A stretch of DNA of 64,000 nt, taken from Mesorhizobium ventifaucium (GTDB lineage Bacteria > Pseudomonadota > Alphaproteobacteria > Rhizobiales > Rhizobiaceae). Positions 8,637-17,140 of the stretch are shown piece by piece. The notes beneath the pieces were generated by a model that saw nothing but the letters and a program-made list of their open reading frames with translations, did no database searches and had not been told where the DNA came from. The position numbers and the translations under genes were made by a program. The stretch lies in the NCBI RefSeq assembly GCF_935822925.1, contig NZ_CAKXZS010000089.1, positions 56,138 through 120,137 on the forward strand, written 5' to 3'. Every line of letters starts with the position of its first letter. Position 1 is the stretch's first letter.

Positions 8637-8662
8637 TTCGCGCCTCGGCGCTGATTTGTTAC
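8637..8662 (-). promoter_or_regulatory. Putative SigF-type ECF promoter of sigF-nrsF
   Basis: On the minus strand GTAACA (8662-8657) and CGAA (8640-8637) are separated by exactly 16 bases. This matches the Caulobacter SigF consensus (GTAACC, 16-17 bases, CGAA) at nine of ten positions. The element ends 20 bases before the GTG, so the leader would be very short and the ribosome site would sit almost at the transcript start. Confidence 0.6.
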
Positions 8663-8748
8663 GTGCTGGCGAAATAATGTCCAAGCCAAAATATGGGAAC
8701 ATCACGAAGGTTTCACCTCCGGCGCCCCATTACGCACCTCATCAATGT

Positions 8749-8763
8749 TGACTACACCGGTCA
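8749..8763 (+). promoter_or_regulatory. Putative iron-responsive operator (IRO box, RirA site)
   Basis: TGA and TCA are separated by nine bases, which is the reported core of the rhizobial IRO motif bound by RirA. It overlaps a TTGACT hexamer that could be a -35 element. It lies about 60 bases upstream of the iron-binding protein gene, exactly where an iron repressor would act. Confidence 0.5.
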
Positions 8764-8823
8764 TGAATTGATAGGTGCAGCCTTGCTAAATCAAGACCAT
8801 CGAGATCGAGAGGGATGACGTCC

Positions 8824-9831
8824 ATGAAATATGCTCTTTCCGCCCTTGCCGGTGCCACGGCACTTGCAATCAGCCTGATCGCCGGCCCGGCGATGGCCCA
8901 GGACGGCGGCATCGTCGTCTACAATGCCCAGCACGAGAGCCTGACCAATGCCTGGGTGGAAGGTTTCACCAAGGAAACTGGTATCAAGGTCACCGTTCGC
9001 CACGGCGGCGACAGCGATTTTTCCAACCAGATCGTCGCCGAAGGCGCCGCCTCGCCGGCCGACGTGTTCCTGACGGAAAATTCACCCGCCATGGTGCTGG
9101 TCGAGTCCGCCGGCCTGTTCGCGCCGGTCGACGCCGACACGCAGGCGCAGATTCCCAAGGAATACCAGCCGACCAGCGGCAAGTGGGTGGGCATCGCCGC
9201 GCGCAGCACCGTCTTTGCCTACAACAAGACCAAGCTGACCGCCGAGCAGTTGCCCAAGTCGCTGCTTGAACTCGCCGATCCGAGCTGGAAGGGACGCTGG
9301 GCCGCTTCGCCCTCCGGCGCCGATTTCCAAGCGATCGTCAGCGCCCTTTTGCAGCTCAAGGGTGAGGCCGCAACCGCCGACTGGCTGAAGGCGATGAAGG
9401 AGAATTTCACCGCCTACAAAGGCAACAGCACGGTGATGAAGGCGGTCAATGCCGGCGAGGTCGAAGGCGGCGTGATCTATCATTACTACTACTACGGCGA
9501 CCAGGCCAAGACCGGCGAGAACAGCAAGAACGTCGGGCTCCACTATTTCAAGAACCAGGATCCGGGCGCGTTCGTCTCGGTTTCCGGCGGTGGCGTGCTG
9601 GCCTCCAGCAAGCACCCGAAGGAGGCCCAGGCATTCCTGAAATGGGTGACCGGCAAGGGTGGTCAGGACGTGCTGAAGACCGGCAATTCCTTCGAATACG
9701 CGGTCGGCAAAGGCGCGGATTCCAATCCGGCGCTGGTGCCGCTGGCCGATCTGCAGGCGCCGAAGGTCGACGCAACGACGCTGAACTCCAAGAAGGTGAC
9801 CGATCTGATGACGGCAGCCGGCTTGCTTTAG
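8824..9831 (+). CDS. fbpA: Fe(III) ABC transporter periplasmic binding protein
   Basis: The protein is a ferric-iron binding protein of the FbpA/AfuA type (about 335 residues). It has a Sec signal peptide (MKYALSALAGATALAISLIA then GPAMA-QD), the motif GGIVVYNAQHESLTNAWV, and the Tyr-rich ligand segment YHYYYYGDQ that supplies the two iron-coordinating tyrosines. Two ATGs are possible (8815 and 8824). GAGAGGG ends directly before the first and nine bases before the second, so 8824 is the better start. A terminator-like hairpin separates it from the permease, which would leave more binding protein than membrane components. Confidence 0.9.
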   Translation: MKYALSALAGATALAISLIAGPAMAQDGGIVVYNAQHESLTNAWVEGFTKETGIKVTVRHGGDSDFSNQIVAEGAASPADVFLTENSPAMVLVESAGLFAPVDADTQAQIPKEYQPTSGKWVGIAARSTVFAYNKTKLTAEQLPKSLLELADPSWKGRWAASPSGADFQAIVSALLQLKGEAATADWLKAMKENFTAYKGNSTVMKAVNAGEVEGGVIYHYYYYGDQAKTGENSKNVGLHYFKNQDPGAFVSVSGGGVLASSKHPKEAQAFLKWVTGKGGQDVLKTGNSFEYAVGKGADSNPALVPLADLQAPKVDATTLNSKKVTDLMTAAGLL

Positions 9832-9861
9832 TCAGCGTTCGTCCTAAAAGGGCAACCGACT

Positions 9862-9905
9862 GCGCTCCTGCGGGAATTCGCTTTCCGCAGGAGCGCTCTG
9901 TTTTT
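9862..9905 (+). terminator. Hairpin with T-run between fbpA and fbpB
   Basis: A perfect 12-bp stem (9862-9873 pairing with 9885-9896) with an 11-base loop is followed by TCTGTTTTT. It is a canonical intrinsic terminator inside an operon. It probably works partially, lowering permease and ATPase expression relative to the binding protein. Confidence 0.85.
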
Positions 9906-10007
9906 CGAGATGGCATTCGTCGATGACGACAAGCTGTGTTTTTGGCCGTGTTTGCGGCCCTTCGACCGTTTCCGCCACCGGGCGGCAGCGGCGCGGCGTC
10001 TGAGCTG

Positions 10008-11594
10008 ATGCAGTCTGCGGCCGACCTTGCACGTTCAGGCTTGCCGACCGGCATGGCGGCTGGGCAATGGACGAGCCGGCGGCCGATATCCTGGATTTCG
10101 CTCGCCGCCATCCTGGTCTCACTTTTCTCCCTGCTGCCGCTCGCCTTCATCATCTGGATTGCCGTGCAGACCGGCTGGGAAACCGTATCGGCACTGGTCT
10201 TCCGGCCTCGCGTCGGCGAGCTCCTGGTCAACACCCTGCTTTTGGTGGTGCTGGCGGTACCGATCTGCATCGTGCTCTCGGTGGCGCTGGCCTGGCTGAC
10301 CGAACGCAGCAGTCTTCCCGGTGCCCGGCTGTGGGCCTGGCTGTCGGTGGCGCCGCTCGCCATCCCCGCCTTCGTCCACAGCTATGCCTGGATCACCCTG
10401 GTGCCGGGACTGCATGGCCTGTGGGCCGGCGTCCTGGTTTCCGTCGTCGCCTATTTCCCGTTCCTCTATCTGCCGGTGGCGGCAGCCTTGCGCCGGCTCG
10501 ATCCTGCTCTCGAAGATGCGGCGGCAGCCGTCGGCCTTGGGCCGTGGCGCGTGTTCCGGCGGGTCGTGCTGCCGCAGCTCAGGCTCGCCATCTGCGGCGG
10601 CTCGCTGCTGGTCGGCCTGCATCTCCTGGCCGAATACGGCCTCTACGTGTTCATCCGCTTCGATACCTTCACCACGGCGATCGTCGACCAGTTCCAGTCG
10701 ACCTTCAACGGCCCCGCCGCCAACATGCTGGCTGCGGTGCTGGTGACATGCTGTTTCGTGCTGCTCGGGATCGAAGTGCTGGTGCGCGGCGAGGAGCGCT
10801 ATGCCCGCGTCGGCTCGGGCGCCGCGCGCCAGCAGCAACGCACAAGGCTCGGCCGCGCCACCATCCCCTGCCTGCTGCTGCCGGTGGTCACCACCCTGCT
10901 GGCGCTGGGCGTGCCGTTCGTCACCATCGGCCGCTGGCTTGTGGCCGGCGGTGCCAATGTCTGGCGCCTCGACGAGATCGGCCTGGCGCTCGGCCAGACC
11001 CTGTTCCTGGCGCTCGCCGGCGCCCTGCTCGCCACCATCGCCGCCATGCCGATGGCCTGGATTTCGATCCGCGCGCCGGGACCGCTGCAGCGGCTTCTGG
11101 AGGGTTGCAACTACATCGTCGGCTCGCTGCCCGGCGTCGTCGTGGCGCTGGCGCTGGTCACCATCACCGTGCGCATCGCTCTGCCGCTCTACCAGACCCT
11201 GTTCACGATCCTCGTTGCCTATGCGCTGATGTTCCTGCCGCGCGCCCTGATCAGCCTGCGGGCGTCGATCGCGCAGGCGCCGGTCGAGCTCGAACGCGCC
11301 GCCGCCAGCCTTGGCCGATCACCACTCAAAGCGCTGTGGTCGACGACGATCCGCCTGTCGGCGCCGGGTGCCGCGGCGGGCATGGCGCTGGTGGCGCTCG
11401 GCATCATGAACGAATTGACCGCCACCCAGATGCTGGCGCCCAACGGCACCCGCACGCTGGCGATGGCGTTCTGGGCCCACAGCGGCGAGATCGACTATGC
11501 CTCCGCCGCACCCTACGCGCTCATCATGGTGGCGATGTCGCTGCCCCTAACCTGGCTGCTCTATGTCCAGTCGAAGCGGATGGCTGGACGATGA
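10008..11594 (+). CDS. fbpB: Fe(III) ABC transporter permease, duplicated
   Basis: The product (about 528 residues from the ATG at 10008; the frame is open from 9936) is an FbpB-type permease with two fused six-helix halves. Each half has a binding-protein-dependent transport motif (the EAA loop): EDAAAAVGLGPWRVFRRVVLP in the first and ELERAAASLGRSPLKALWSTT in the second. The start is uncertain because no strong ribosome site stands out; the hydrophobic region begins at WISLAAILVSLF. The stop overlaps the start of the ATPase gene by four bases, so the two are translationally coupled. Confidence 0.88.
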   Translation: MQSAADLARSGLPTGMAAGQWTSRRPISWISLAAILVSLFSLLPLAFIIWIAVQTGWETVSALVFRPRVGELLVNTLLLVVLAVPICIVLSVALAWLTERSSLPGARLWAWLSVAPLAIPAFVHSYAWITLVPGLHGLWAGVLVSVVAYFPFLYLPVAAALRRLDPALEDAAAAVGLGPWRVFRRVVLPQLRLAICGGSLLVGLHLLAEYGLYVFIRFDTFTTAIVDQFQSTFNGPAANMLAAVLVTCCFVLLGIEVLVRGEERYARVGSGAARQQQRTRLGRATIPCLLLPVVTTLLALGVPFVTIGRWLVAGGANVWRLDEIGLALGQTLFLALAGALLATIAAMPMAWISIRAPGPLQRLLEGCNYIVGSLPGVVVALALVTITVRIALPLYQTLFTILVAYALMFLPRALISLRASIAQAPVELERAAASLGRSPLKALWSTTIRLSAPGAAAGMALVALGIMNELTATQMLAPNGTRTLAMAFWAHSGEIDYASAAPYALIMVAMSLPLTWLLYVQSKRMAGR

Positions 11595-12673
11595 GCTTCC
11601 TCGAACTCACCGATGTGCACAAGCACTACGGCCCGGTGGCCGCACTGGCCGGTGTCGACCTCAGCGTGGCAAGCGGCAGCCGCACGGCAATCGTCGGGCC
11701 GTCCGGCTGCGGCAAGACGACCTTGCTGCGGCTGATCGCCGGCTTCGAGGCGCCGGACCAGGGCCGCATCGTGCTCGACGGCGAGGTGCTGGCCAATGGC
11801 GGCGCCGCCGTGCCGGCATACCGGCGCGGTATCGGCGTGGTGGCGCAAGACGGCGCCCTGTTCCCGCATCTGAGCATCGCCGCCAACATCGGCTTCGGCA
11901 TGCGGCATCACGAGGATAAGCGCAGCGAGCGCATCGCCGAACTCGCCTATATCGTCGGGCTCGACAAGGCGATCCTGAAACGCCGGCCGCACGAGCTCTC
12001 CGGCGGCCAGCAGCAGCGTGTGGCGCTGGCCCGCGCCATGGCCATGAAGCCGCGGCTGATGCTGCTCGACGAGCCGTTCTCGGCGCTCGACACCGGTCTG
12101 CGCGCCTCGATGCGCAAGGCGGTGGCCGAGCTTCTGGAGACCGCCGGCATCACCACGATCCTGGTCACCCATGACCAGGCCGAGGCGCTGTCCTTTGCCA
12201 GCCAGGTCGCGGTGATGCGCGACGGCAAATTCTCGCAGGTCGGCACGCCGCGCGAGCTCTATCTCAAACCGAAGGACAGGATGGTCGCCGAATTCCTCGG
12301 CGACGCCATCATCCTGCCGGCCAAGATCGCGGACGGTTTCGCCAACTCGCCGCTCGGCCGCATCGCCGTCGACAGCACCGAACGGCGCGATGTCGTCCGC
12401 ATCATGCTGCGGCCGGAACAGGTGCTGCTGAAACGGACGTCGCGCGAAGGGATGTCGGGCACGCCGGACATGCTGTTCGGCGAAGTGACGGAGTCCGAAT
12501 TCGCCGGCTCGATGTGCACCATCGCGGTGCGGCTCTTGAACAGTCCCGATCCGCCGGACGCAGCCGCGATCGGCAACACGCCTTTGATCCTGCGCAAGCC
12601 GGGCATGGACACACCGGTGGTAGGCGAGATCGTCCGGCTGACGGTGTTGGGCAAGGCGCATGTGTTTACCTGA
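11591..12673 (+). CDS. fbpC: Fe(III) ABC transporter ATP-binding protein
   Basis: The 360-residue protein has Walker A GPSGCGKTT at residues 36-44, the ABC signature LSGGQQQRVALARA, Walker B LMLLDEPFSAL, and the H-loop LVTHDQAEAL. A C-terminal TOBE-like regulatory domain follows (about residues 240-360, with IMLRPEQVLL). It powers the importer with fbpA and fbpB. The start is set by the ATGA overlap with the permease stop. The gene ends convergently with ugpC, 48 bases away. Confidence 0.92.
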   Translation: MSFLELTDVHKHYGPVAALAGVDLSVASGSRTAIVGPSGCGKTTLLRLIAGFEAPDQGRIVLDGEVLANGGAAVPAYRRGIGVVAQDGALFPHLSIAANIGFGMRHHEDKRSERIAELAYIVGLDKAILKRRPHELSGGQQQRVALARAMAMKPRLMLLDEPFSALDTGLRASMRKAVAELLETAGITTILVTHDQAEALSFASQVAVMRDGKFSQVGTPRELYLKPKDRMVAEFLGDAIILPAKIADGFANSPLGRIAVDSTERRDVVRIMLRPEQVLLKRTSREGMSGTPDMLFGEVTESEFAGSMCTIAVRLLNSPDPPDAAAIGNTPLILRKPGMDTPVVGEIVRLTVLGKAHVFT

Positions 12674-12721
12674 ACGCTCTTGCGCCTATCACCGCGCGCC
12701 AGTCAGGCCGACAGGTCGGCT

Positions 12722-13789
12722 TCAATCGACCCGCTTTCCAGCCTGATCGAACCAGTGCAGCCTTTCGGCTTTGGCCACGACACGCAACTGGTCGCCGGGC
12801 TTTGCGGTGGCGCGCCCTGAGACGCGCACGATGATACGGCTGCCGGCTGCGGCACAGTGAAGAAAGCTTTCGGCACCGACCGGCTCGACCGCTTCGACTG
12901 TCGCCGGCAGGACGAGCGCACCGGGCAGCGCCTCCGCATTGAAGGTGACGTCGGCATCCTCAGGGCGAAACCCCAATGTCACGGCTTGTGTTTCGGGAGC
13001 CGCAAAGCCGATCGCGGTGCCGTCAGCCAGCATCGGGCCTGAGGAACTTCCGGTCAGCGCCAGAAGATTCATCGGCGGCGCGCCGATGAAGGAAGCGACG
13101 AAGGTGGAGGCCGGCTTTTCGTAGACGTCGAGCGGCGCGCCCGTTTGCTCGACCAGTCCGGCGTTCATGACAACAAGGATGTCGGCCAGCGTCATCGCTT
13201 CGAGTTGGTCGTGGGTGACATAGACCGAGGTGACGCCAAGCGTGCGCTGCAAATTCTTGATCTCGACCCGCATCTGGCCGCGCAATTTGGCATCGAGATT
13301 GCTGAGCGGCTCATCGAACAGGAAGATTTTCGGATTGCGCACGATGGCGCGGCCCATGGCGACCCGCTGGCGCTGGCCGCCGGAAAGCTCACGCGGCCGC
13401 CGGTCGAGCAGCGCCGAAAGCTCCAGCACCTTGGCGGTCGAACGCACCCTGCTGTCGATCTCGTCCTTCGGCGTGCCGCGATTGCGCAGGCCATAGGCCA
13501 TGTTGTCATAGACTTTCATATGCGGGTAGAGCGCATAGTTCTGGAACACCATGGCGATGTCGCGCTCGGTCGGGCCGATGGCGTTGACCACCTTGCCGTC
13601 GATGGCGACCGTGCCGGCAGAAATGGTCTCCAACCCGGCGATCATCCTCAGCAGGGTGGACTTGCCGCAGCCGGATGGGCCGACCAGCACGCAAAGCTCC
13701 TTGTCGGGAATGGCGATGGAGACCCCCTTCACGGCTTCGACGCCGCTGGGATAGACCTTCTTCACGTCCCTTAGATCGACGGTCGCCAT
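12722..13789 (-). CDS. ugpC: sn-glycerol-3-phosphate ABC transporter ATP-binding protein
   Basis: The 355-residue protein belongs to the MalK/UgpC ATPase class. Walker A is VGPSGCGKST near residue 37, followed by the signature LSGGQRQRVAMGRAI, Walker B FLFDEPLSNLDAKLR and YVTHDQLEAMTLAD. The C-terminal MalK-like regulatory domain contains LGFRPEDADV. It is the last gene of a ugpB-ugpA-ugpE-ugpC cluster, seven bases after ugpE. The cluster imports glycerol-3-phosphate and glycerophosphodiesters as phosphate and carbon sources. Confidence 0.93.
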   Translation of the reverse strand: MATVDLRDVKKVYPSGVEAVKGVSIAIPDKELCVLVGPSGCGKSTLLRMIAGLETISAGTVAIDGKVVNAIGPTERDIAMVFQNYALYPHMKVYDNMAYGLRNRGTPKDEIDSRVRSTAKVLELSALLDRRPRELSGGQRQRVAMGRAIVRNPKIFLFDEPLSNLDAKLRGQMRVEIKNLQRTLGVTSVYVTHDQLEAMTLADILVVMNAGLVEQTGAPLDVYEKPASTFVASFIGAPPMNLLALTGSSSGPMLADGTAIGFAAPETQAVTLGFRPEDADVTFNAEALPGALVLPATVEAVEPVGAESFLHCAAAGSRIIVRVSGRATAKPGDQLRVVAKAERLHWFDQAGKRVD

Positions 13790-13796
13790 CAGCTTC

Positions 13797-14645
13797 TCAC
13801 TTTTCGGATTCGACCAAGCCGCGCACGAACCAGCGTTGCATCAGCACCACCACCAGGATCGGCGGCACGATGGCCAGCATCGCCGTGACCATGACCAAGT
13901 GCCATTCGGTATCGGCATCGGCGAAGGAAACCATCTTTCTCAACGCGATGACGATGGTGTTCATGTCGTTGCTGTTGGTGACCAGCAGCGGCCAAAGATA
14001 CTGCGTCCAGCCGTAGATGAAGAGGATCACGAACAGCGCCGCGATGTTGGTGCGCGACAGCGGCAAGAGGATATCGAAGAAGAAGCGCCATGGCCCGGCG
14101 CCGTCGACGCGCGCCGCCTCGACCAATTCGCCCGGTATGGTCATGAAGAACTGACGAAACAGCAGCGTCGCGGTGGCCGAGGCGATCAGCGGGATGATCA
14201 GGCCGGCATAGGTGTCGATCATGCCGAGATCGACCATCACCTTGTAGGTCGGCAGGATGCGCACCTCGACAGGAAGCATCAAGGTGATGAAGATCAACCA
14301 GAAGAAGGTCATGCGCAGCGGGAAGCGGAAGAACACGATCGCGTAGGCCGACAGGATCGAGATGCAGATCTTTCCCACCGCAACGCCGAGCGCCATGATC
14401 GTGGTGTTGAGGAGCAGTTGGCCGACGCTGACGCCGCCGATGCGGCCAATGCCGCCGAACAGCGCCTCGCTATAATTGTTCCACAGCTGGCCGCCGGGCA
14501 ACAGCGGCAGCGGCGGCCTGAGAATGGTTTGCAGCGTGTGTGTCGAGGCAACGAAGGTGTAGTAGATCGGGAAAGCCACGATCAATATGCCGAGGATAAG
14601 CACGGCATGGGCAATGAAGGTGCGGAGCGGTGACTGGCCGATCAT
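13797..14645 (-). CDS. ugpE: sn-glycerol-3-phosphate ABC transporter permease UgpE
   Basis: The 282-residue inner-membrane permease has six predicted helices and the EAA loop ELVEAARVDGAGPWRFFFDILLP. The ATG at 14645 gives MIGQSPLRTFIAHAVLI and lies seven bases after the ugpA stop. The open frame extends upstream inside ugpA and is not used. The length matches E. coli UgpE closely. Confidence 0.92.
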   Translation of the reverse strand: MIGQSPLRTFIAHAVLILGILIVAFPIYYTFVASTHTLQTILRPPLPLLPGGQLWNNYSEALFGGIGRIGGVSVGQLLLNTTIMALGVAVGKICISILSAYAIVFFRFPLRMTFFWLIFITLMLPVEVRILPTYKVMVDLGMIDTYAGLIIPLIASATATLLFRQFFMTIPGELVEAARVDGAGPWRFFFDILLPLSRTNIAALFVILFIYGWTQYLWPLLVTNSNDMNTIVIALRKMVSFADADTEWHLVMVTAMLAIVPPILVVVLMQRWFVRGLVESEK

Positions 14646-14652
14646 CGCTGCC

Positions 14653-15537
14653 TCAGCCGTAGTGGACTTTGCGTTCCACGTAGCGGAACTGGATAGCAGT
14701 GAGGGCAATGACGATGGCCATCAGGATGACTGACTGCGCCGCCGAGTCACCCAGGATCAGATTGACGAAGCCGTCATTATAGACCTTGTAGACCAGCGTC
14801 TCGGTCGCCTTGCCCGGCCCGCCGCCGGTGACGGCATGAACGATGCCGAAAGTGTCGAACAGGGCATAGACGGTGTTGACGACCAGCAGGAAAAAGGTGG
14901 TCGGCGCAAGCAGCGGGAAGACGATGGTCCAGAAGCGCTTGGTCTCGCCGGCGCCGTCCATGGCCGCCGCCTCGATCAGCGTTTTCGGCACCGCCTGCAG
15001 GCCGGCGACGAAGAACAGGAAATTGTAGCTGATCTGCTTCCAGGCAGCCGCCGACACCAGCAGGATCATGGCGTGGGTGCCATTGAGCAGCGGATCCCAG
15101 GCGATGCCGAGGCTTCTAAGCAAATACGCTAACGAGCCGATCGAAGGATTGAACAGGAACAGCCACAGCATGCCGGCAATCGCCGGCGCCACGGCATAGG
15201 GCCATATCAACAGCGTGCGGTAGAGGCCTTTGCCGCGCACCGCCTTCTCGGCCATGACCGCAAGCAAAAGGGCCACGACCATGGCAACGATCGCGGTCGC
15301 AAGCGAGAACACTACGGTGACCTGGATCGAGTTGAGATAGGCCGGATCGGCCAGCACCTTGCGGAAATTGGCAAACCAGACGAACCTGGTCCTCAGCCCG
15401 AACGGATCCTGTCTGAGCATCGACTGATAAAGCGCCTGACCGGCCGGCCAGTAGAAGAAAACCAGTGTTATGGCGAGTTGTGGCGCCACCAGCAGGTAGG
15501 GCAGGATCTTGTTGGGAAAGACGACGCGTGGAGACAG
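14653..15537 (-). CDS. ugpA: sn-glycerol-3-phosphate ABC transporter permease UgpA, probable CTG start
   Basis: The permease has six helices and the EAA loop TLIEAAAMDGAGETKRFWTIV. The only standard start codon in frame is a GTG at 15489, which would remove the first half of helix 1 and has no ribosome site. In-frame sequence upstream reads SPRVVFPNKILPYLLVAPQL, the usual family N-terminus. A CTG at 15537 lies eight bases after GAGGG and gives 294 residues, almost exactly the length of E. coli UgpA (295). An in-frame TGA upstream limits other choices. I therefore call the start at CTG; a mutated or misread ATG is the alternative. Confidence 0.85.
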   Translation of the reverse strand: MSPRVVFPNKILPYLLVAPQLAITLVFFYWPAGQALYQSMLRQDPFGLRTRFVWFANFRKVLADPAYLNSIQVTVVFSLATAIVAMVVALLLAVMAEKAVRGKGLYRTLLIWPYAVAPAIAGMLWLFLFNPSIGSLAYLLRSLGIAWDPLLNGTHAMILLVSAAAWKQISYNFLFFVAGLQAVPKTLIEAAAMDGAGETKRFWTIVFPLLAPTTFFLLVVNTVYALFDTFGIVHAVTGGGPGKATETLVYKVYNDGFVNLILGDSAAQSVILMAIVIALTAIQFRYVERKVHYG

Positions 15538-15564
15538 GCTGATTTCCCTCGCACTCTCAGGAGA

Positions 15565-15588
15565 CGCCCACGCGAGCTCGCGTGGGCG
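15565..15588. repeat. Perfect 24-bp palindrome between ugpB and ugpA
   Basis: Two 12-base arms (CGCCCACGCGAG and its complement) abut without a spacer in the 78-base gap between the ugpB stop and the ugpA start. In RNA this forms a strong hairpin with a tiny loop. It probably stabilises the ugpB message or limits read-through, as hairpins often do after binding-protein genes. Confidence 0.75.
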
Positions 15589-15615
15589 ATATTCAAACAG
15601 ACCGAGATAATCTCG

Positions 15616-16926
15616 TCAGTTCTCCAGCGCTTCCTTGATCGCGGCGTTGCCGCGCGTGACCGCATTGTCGAGCGCCTGCTGAGCGGTTTGCTGGCCGGCC
15701 AGCATCTTCTCGAACTCCTCATTCTGGATATCGCGCACCTGCGGCAGATTTGGCAGGCGCACGCCCTTCGAGTTGTCGGTCGGCGCCTTGCCCGTCATCT
15801 GCAGGATGGGCGTCTCGCGGCCGGGGTTCTTCTCATAGAAGCCTGATTTCTTGGTCGCCTCGTACGCAGCGAGCGTCACCGGCAGGTATCCCGACTTCTG
15901 GTGCAGATACTCCTGCACATCGGTCTTGGACAGATAGGAAAAAAAGGCTGCGACACCCTTGTATTGCTCGTCCGACTTGTTGCCGAACACCCACAGGCTG
16001 GCACCGCCCGGCGTGGTGTTCTGCGGTGCGCCCTTGGCGTCGGTATCGTAGGGAAGCTGGCCGATGCCATAGTTCATGCCGGACTTGACGATATCGCCGA
16101 GACCGCCCGACGATTCGGTGAAGATGCCGCATTCGCCGGCAAGGAAGATCTGCTTGGCTTCGGAGGTGCGCCCGCCATATTTGAAGGTACCGTCCTTGGC
16201 GAGGTCCGCGAGCGCCTGGAAGTGGTTGACGAAAATCGGCGCGTTGATTTTGAGCTCGACATCACCGCCGGCCAGGCCGTTCTGCTGGGTGGCCCAGGAC
16301 ACATCATTCCATGCCGCGAAATTCTCCAGATGGATCCAGGTCAGCCAGGTAGAGGTATAACCGCAAGAGGCGGCGCCGCTCGTCTTGATCTTCTTGGCAG
16401 CTTCCCACACCTCGTTCCAGGTCTTGGGCGGGCTGTTCACGTCGAGGCCCGCCTTCTGGAAGATGTCCTTGTTGTAGTAGAGGATCGGCGAGGAGGAGTT
16501 GTAGGGGAAGGACAGCATGGTGCCGTCCGGCTTCGAATAATAGCCGACGATGCCGGGCAGATACTGGCTCTTGTCGAAGGTCATCCCGGCACTGGTCAGC
16601 ACCTCGGCCACCGGCTTGATCGCACCCTCGGCCGCCATCATCACGCCGGTGCCGACATCGAACACCTGGAGGATATCGGGCGCCTGTCCGGCGCGGAAGG
16701 CGGCGATGCCGGCATTCAGCGTCTCGGGATAGGTGCCCTTGAACACCGGGACCAGCTCATAGTCGCTCTGGCTGGCGTTGAAATCCTTGGAGATCTTGTC
16801 GACGACCTCGGCGTTGGCGCCGGTCATGGCGTGCCACCAGCTGATCTGCGTGACGGCGAAGGCGGAGGTGGTGGAAAGCAGGGTCATGGTGGCGGCGACA
16901 CCGGCCGCGAAGCCGAAGAACTTCAT
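15616..16926 (-). CDS. ugpB: sn-glycerol-3-phosphate periplasmic binding protein
   Basis: The 436-residue protein starts with a Sec signal peptide (MKFFGFAAGVAATMTLLSTT ending SAFA-VT). The UgpB signature QISWWHAMTGANAEVVDKI follows, with the ligand-pocket segments SFPYNSSSPILYYNKD and TPGGASLWVFGNKS. It delivers glycerol-3-phosphate to UgpAE. ATG with GGGAG upstream is a clear start. It is first in the minus-strand ugpBAEC operon. The weak match to a PHO box upstream is described separately. Confidence 0.94.
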   Translation of the reverse strand: MKFFGFAAGVAATMTLLSTTSAFAVTQISWWHAMTGANAEVVDKISKDFNASQSDYELVPVFKGTYPETLNAGIAAFRAGQAPDILQVFDVGTGVMMAAEGAIKPVAEVLTSAGMTFDKSQYLPGIVGYYSKPDGTMLSFPYNSSSPILYYNKDIFQKAGLDVNSPPKTWNEVWEAAKKIKTSGAASCGYTSTWLTWIHLENFAAWNDVSWATQQNGLAGGDVELKINAPIFVNHFQALADLAKDGTFKYGGRTSEAKQIFLAGECGIFTESSGGLGDIVKSGMNYGIGQLPYDTDAKGAPQNTTPGGASLWVFGNKSDEQYKGVAAFFSYLSKTDVQEYLHQKSGYLPVTLAAYEATKKSGFYEKNPGRETPILQMTGKAPTDNSKGVRLPNLPQVRDIQNEEFEKMLAGQQTAQQALDNAVTRGNAAIKEALEN

Positions 16927-16978
16927 GTTTCATCTCCCGTTTTGTCATTGGCGAAAGGGGCACTCTCGCAAAGGCAAT

Positions 16979-16996
16979 ATGTGCCGCTCGTGACAA
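16979..16996 (-). promoter_or_regulatory. Weak candidate PHO box upstream of ugpB
   Basis: On the minus strand TTGTCAC and GGCACAT are separated by four bases, resembling two degenerate CTGTCAT half-sites. The match is imperfect. It is listed because ugp operons are commonly PhoB-activated and the site lies 53-70 bases before the ATG. Confidence 0.25.
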
Positions 16997-17140
16997 TTGG
17001 ACAACGGATTTGTTGCGGATCGATGAACTCGATCTCCACTTAAAGTAGTGCACGGCTCGAAATGAGAGCCGATGGAAAGCAATTGAAAAGCCGGCTTACT
17101 GTTCGCACAAAGGGGACGGTGAGCGGCAATCGCCGGCGCC

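Noticed and set aside
10067..12673. An 868-codon open frame across the iron permease and ATPase genes
   Set aside because: Only its 3' part (from 11591) is a real gene. The first 508 codons are an Arg/Pro/Ala-rich shadow of the permease, which has clear membrane segments in its own frame.
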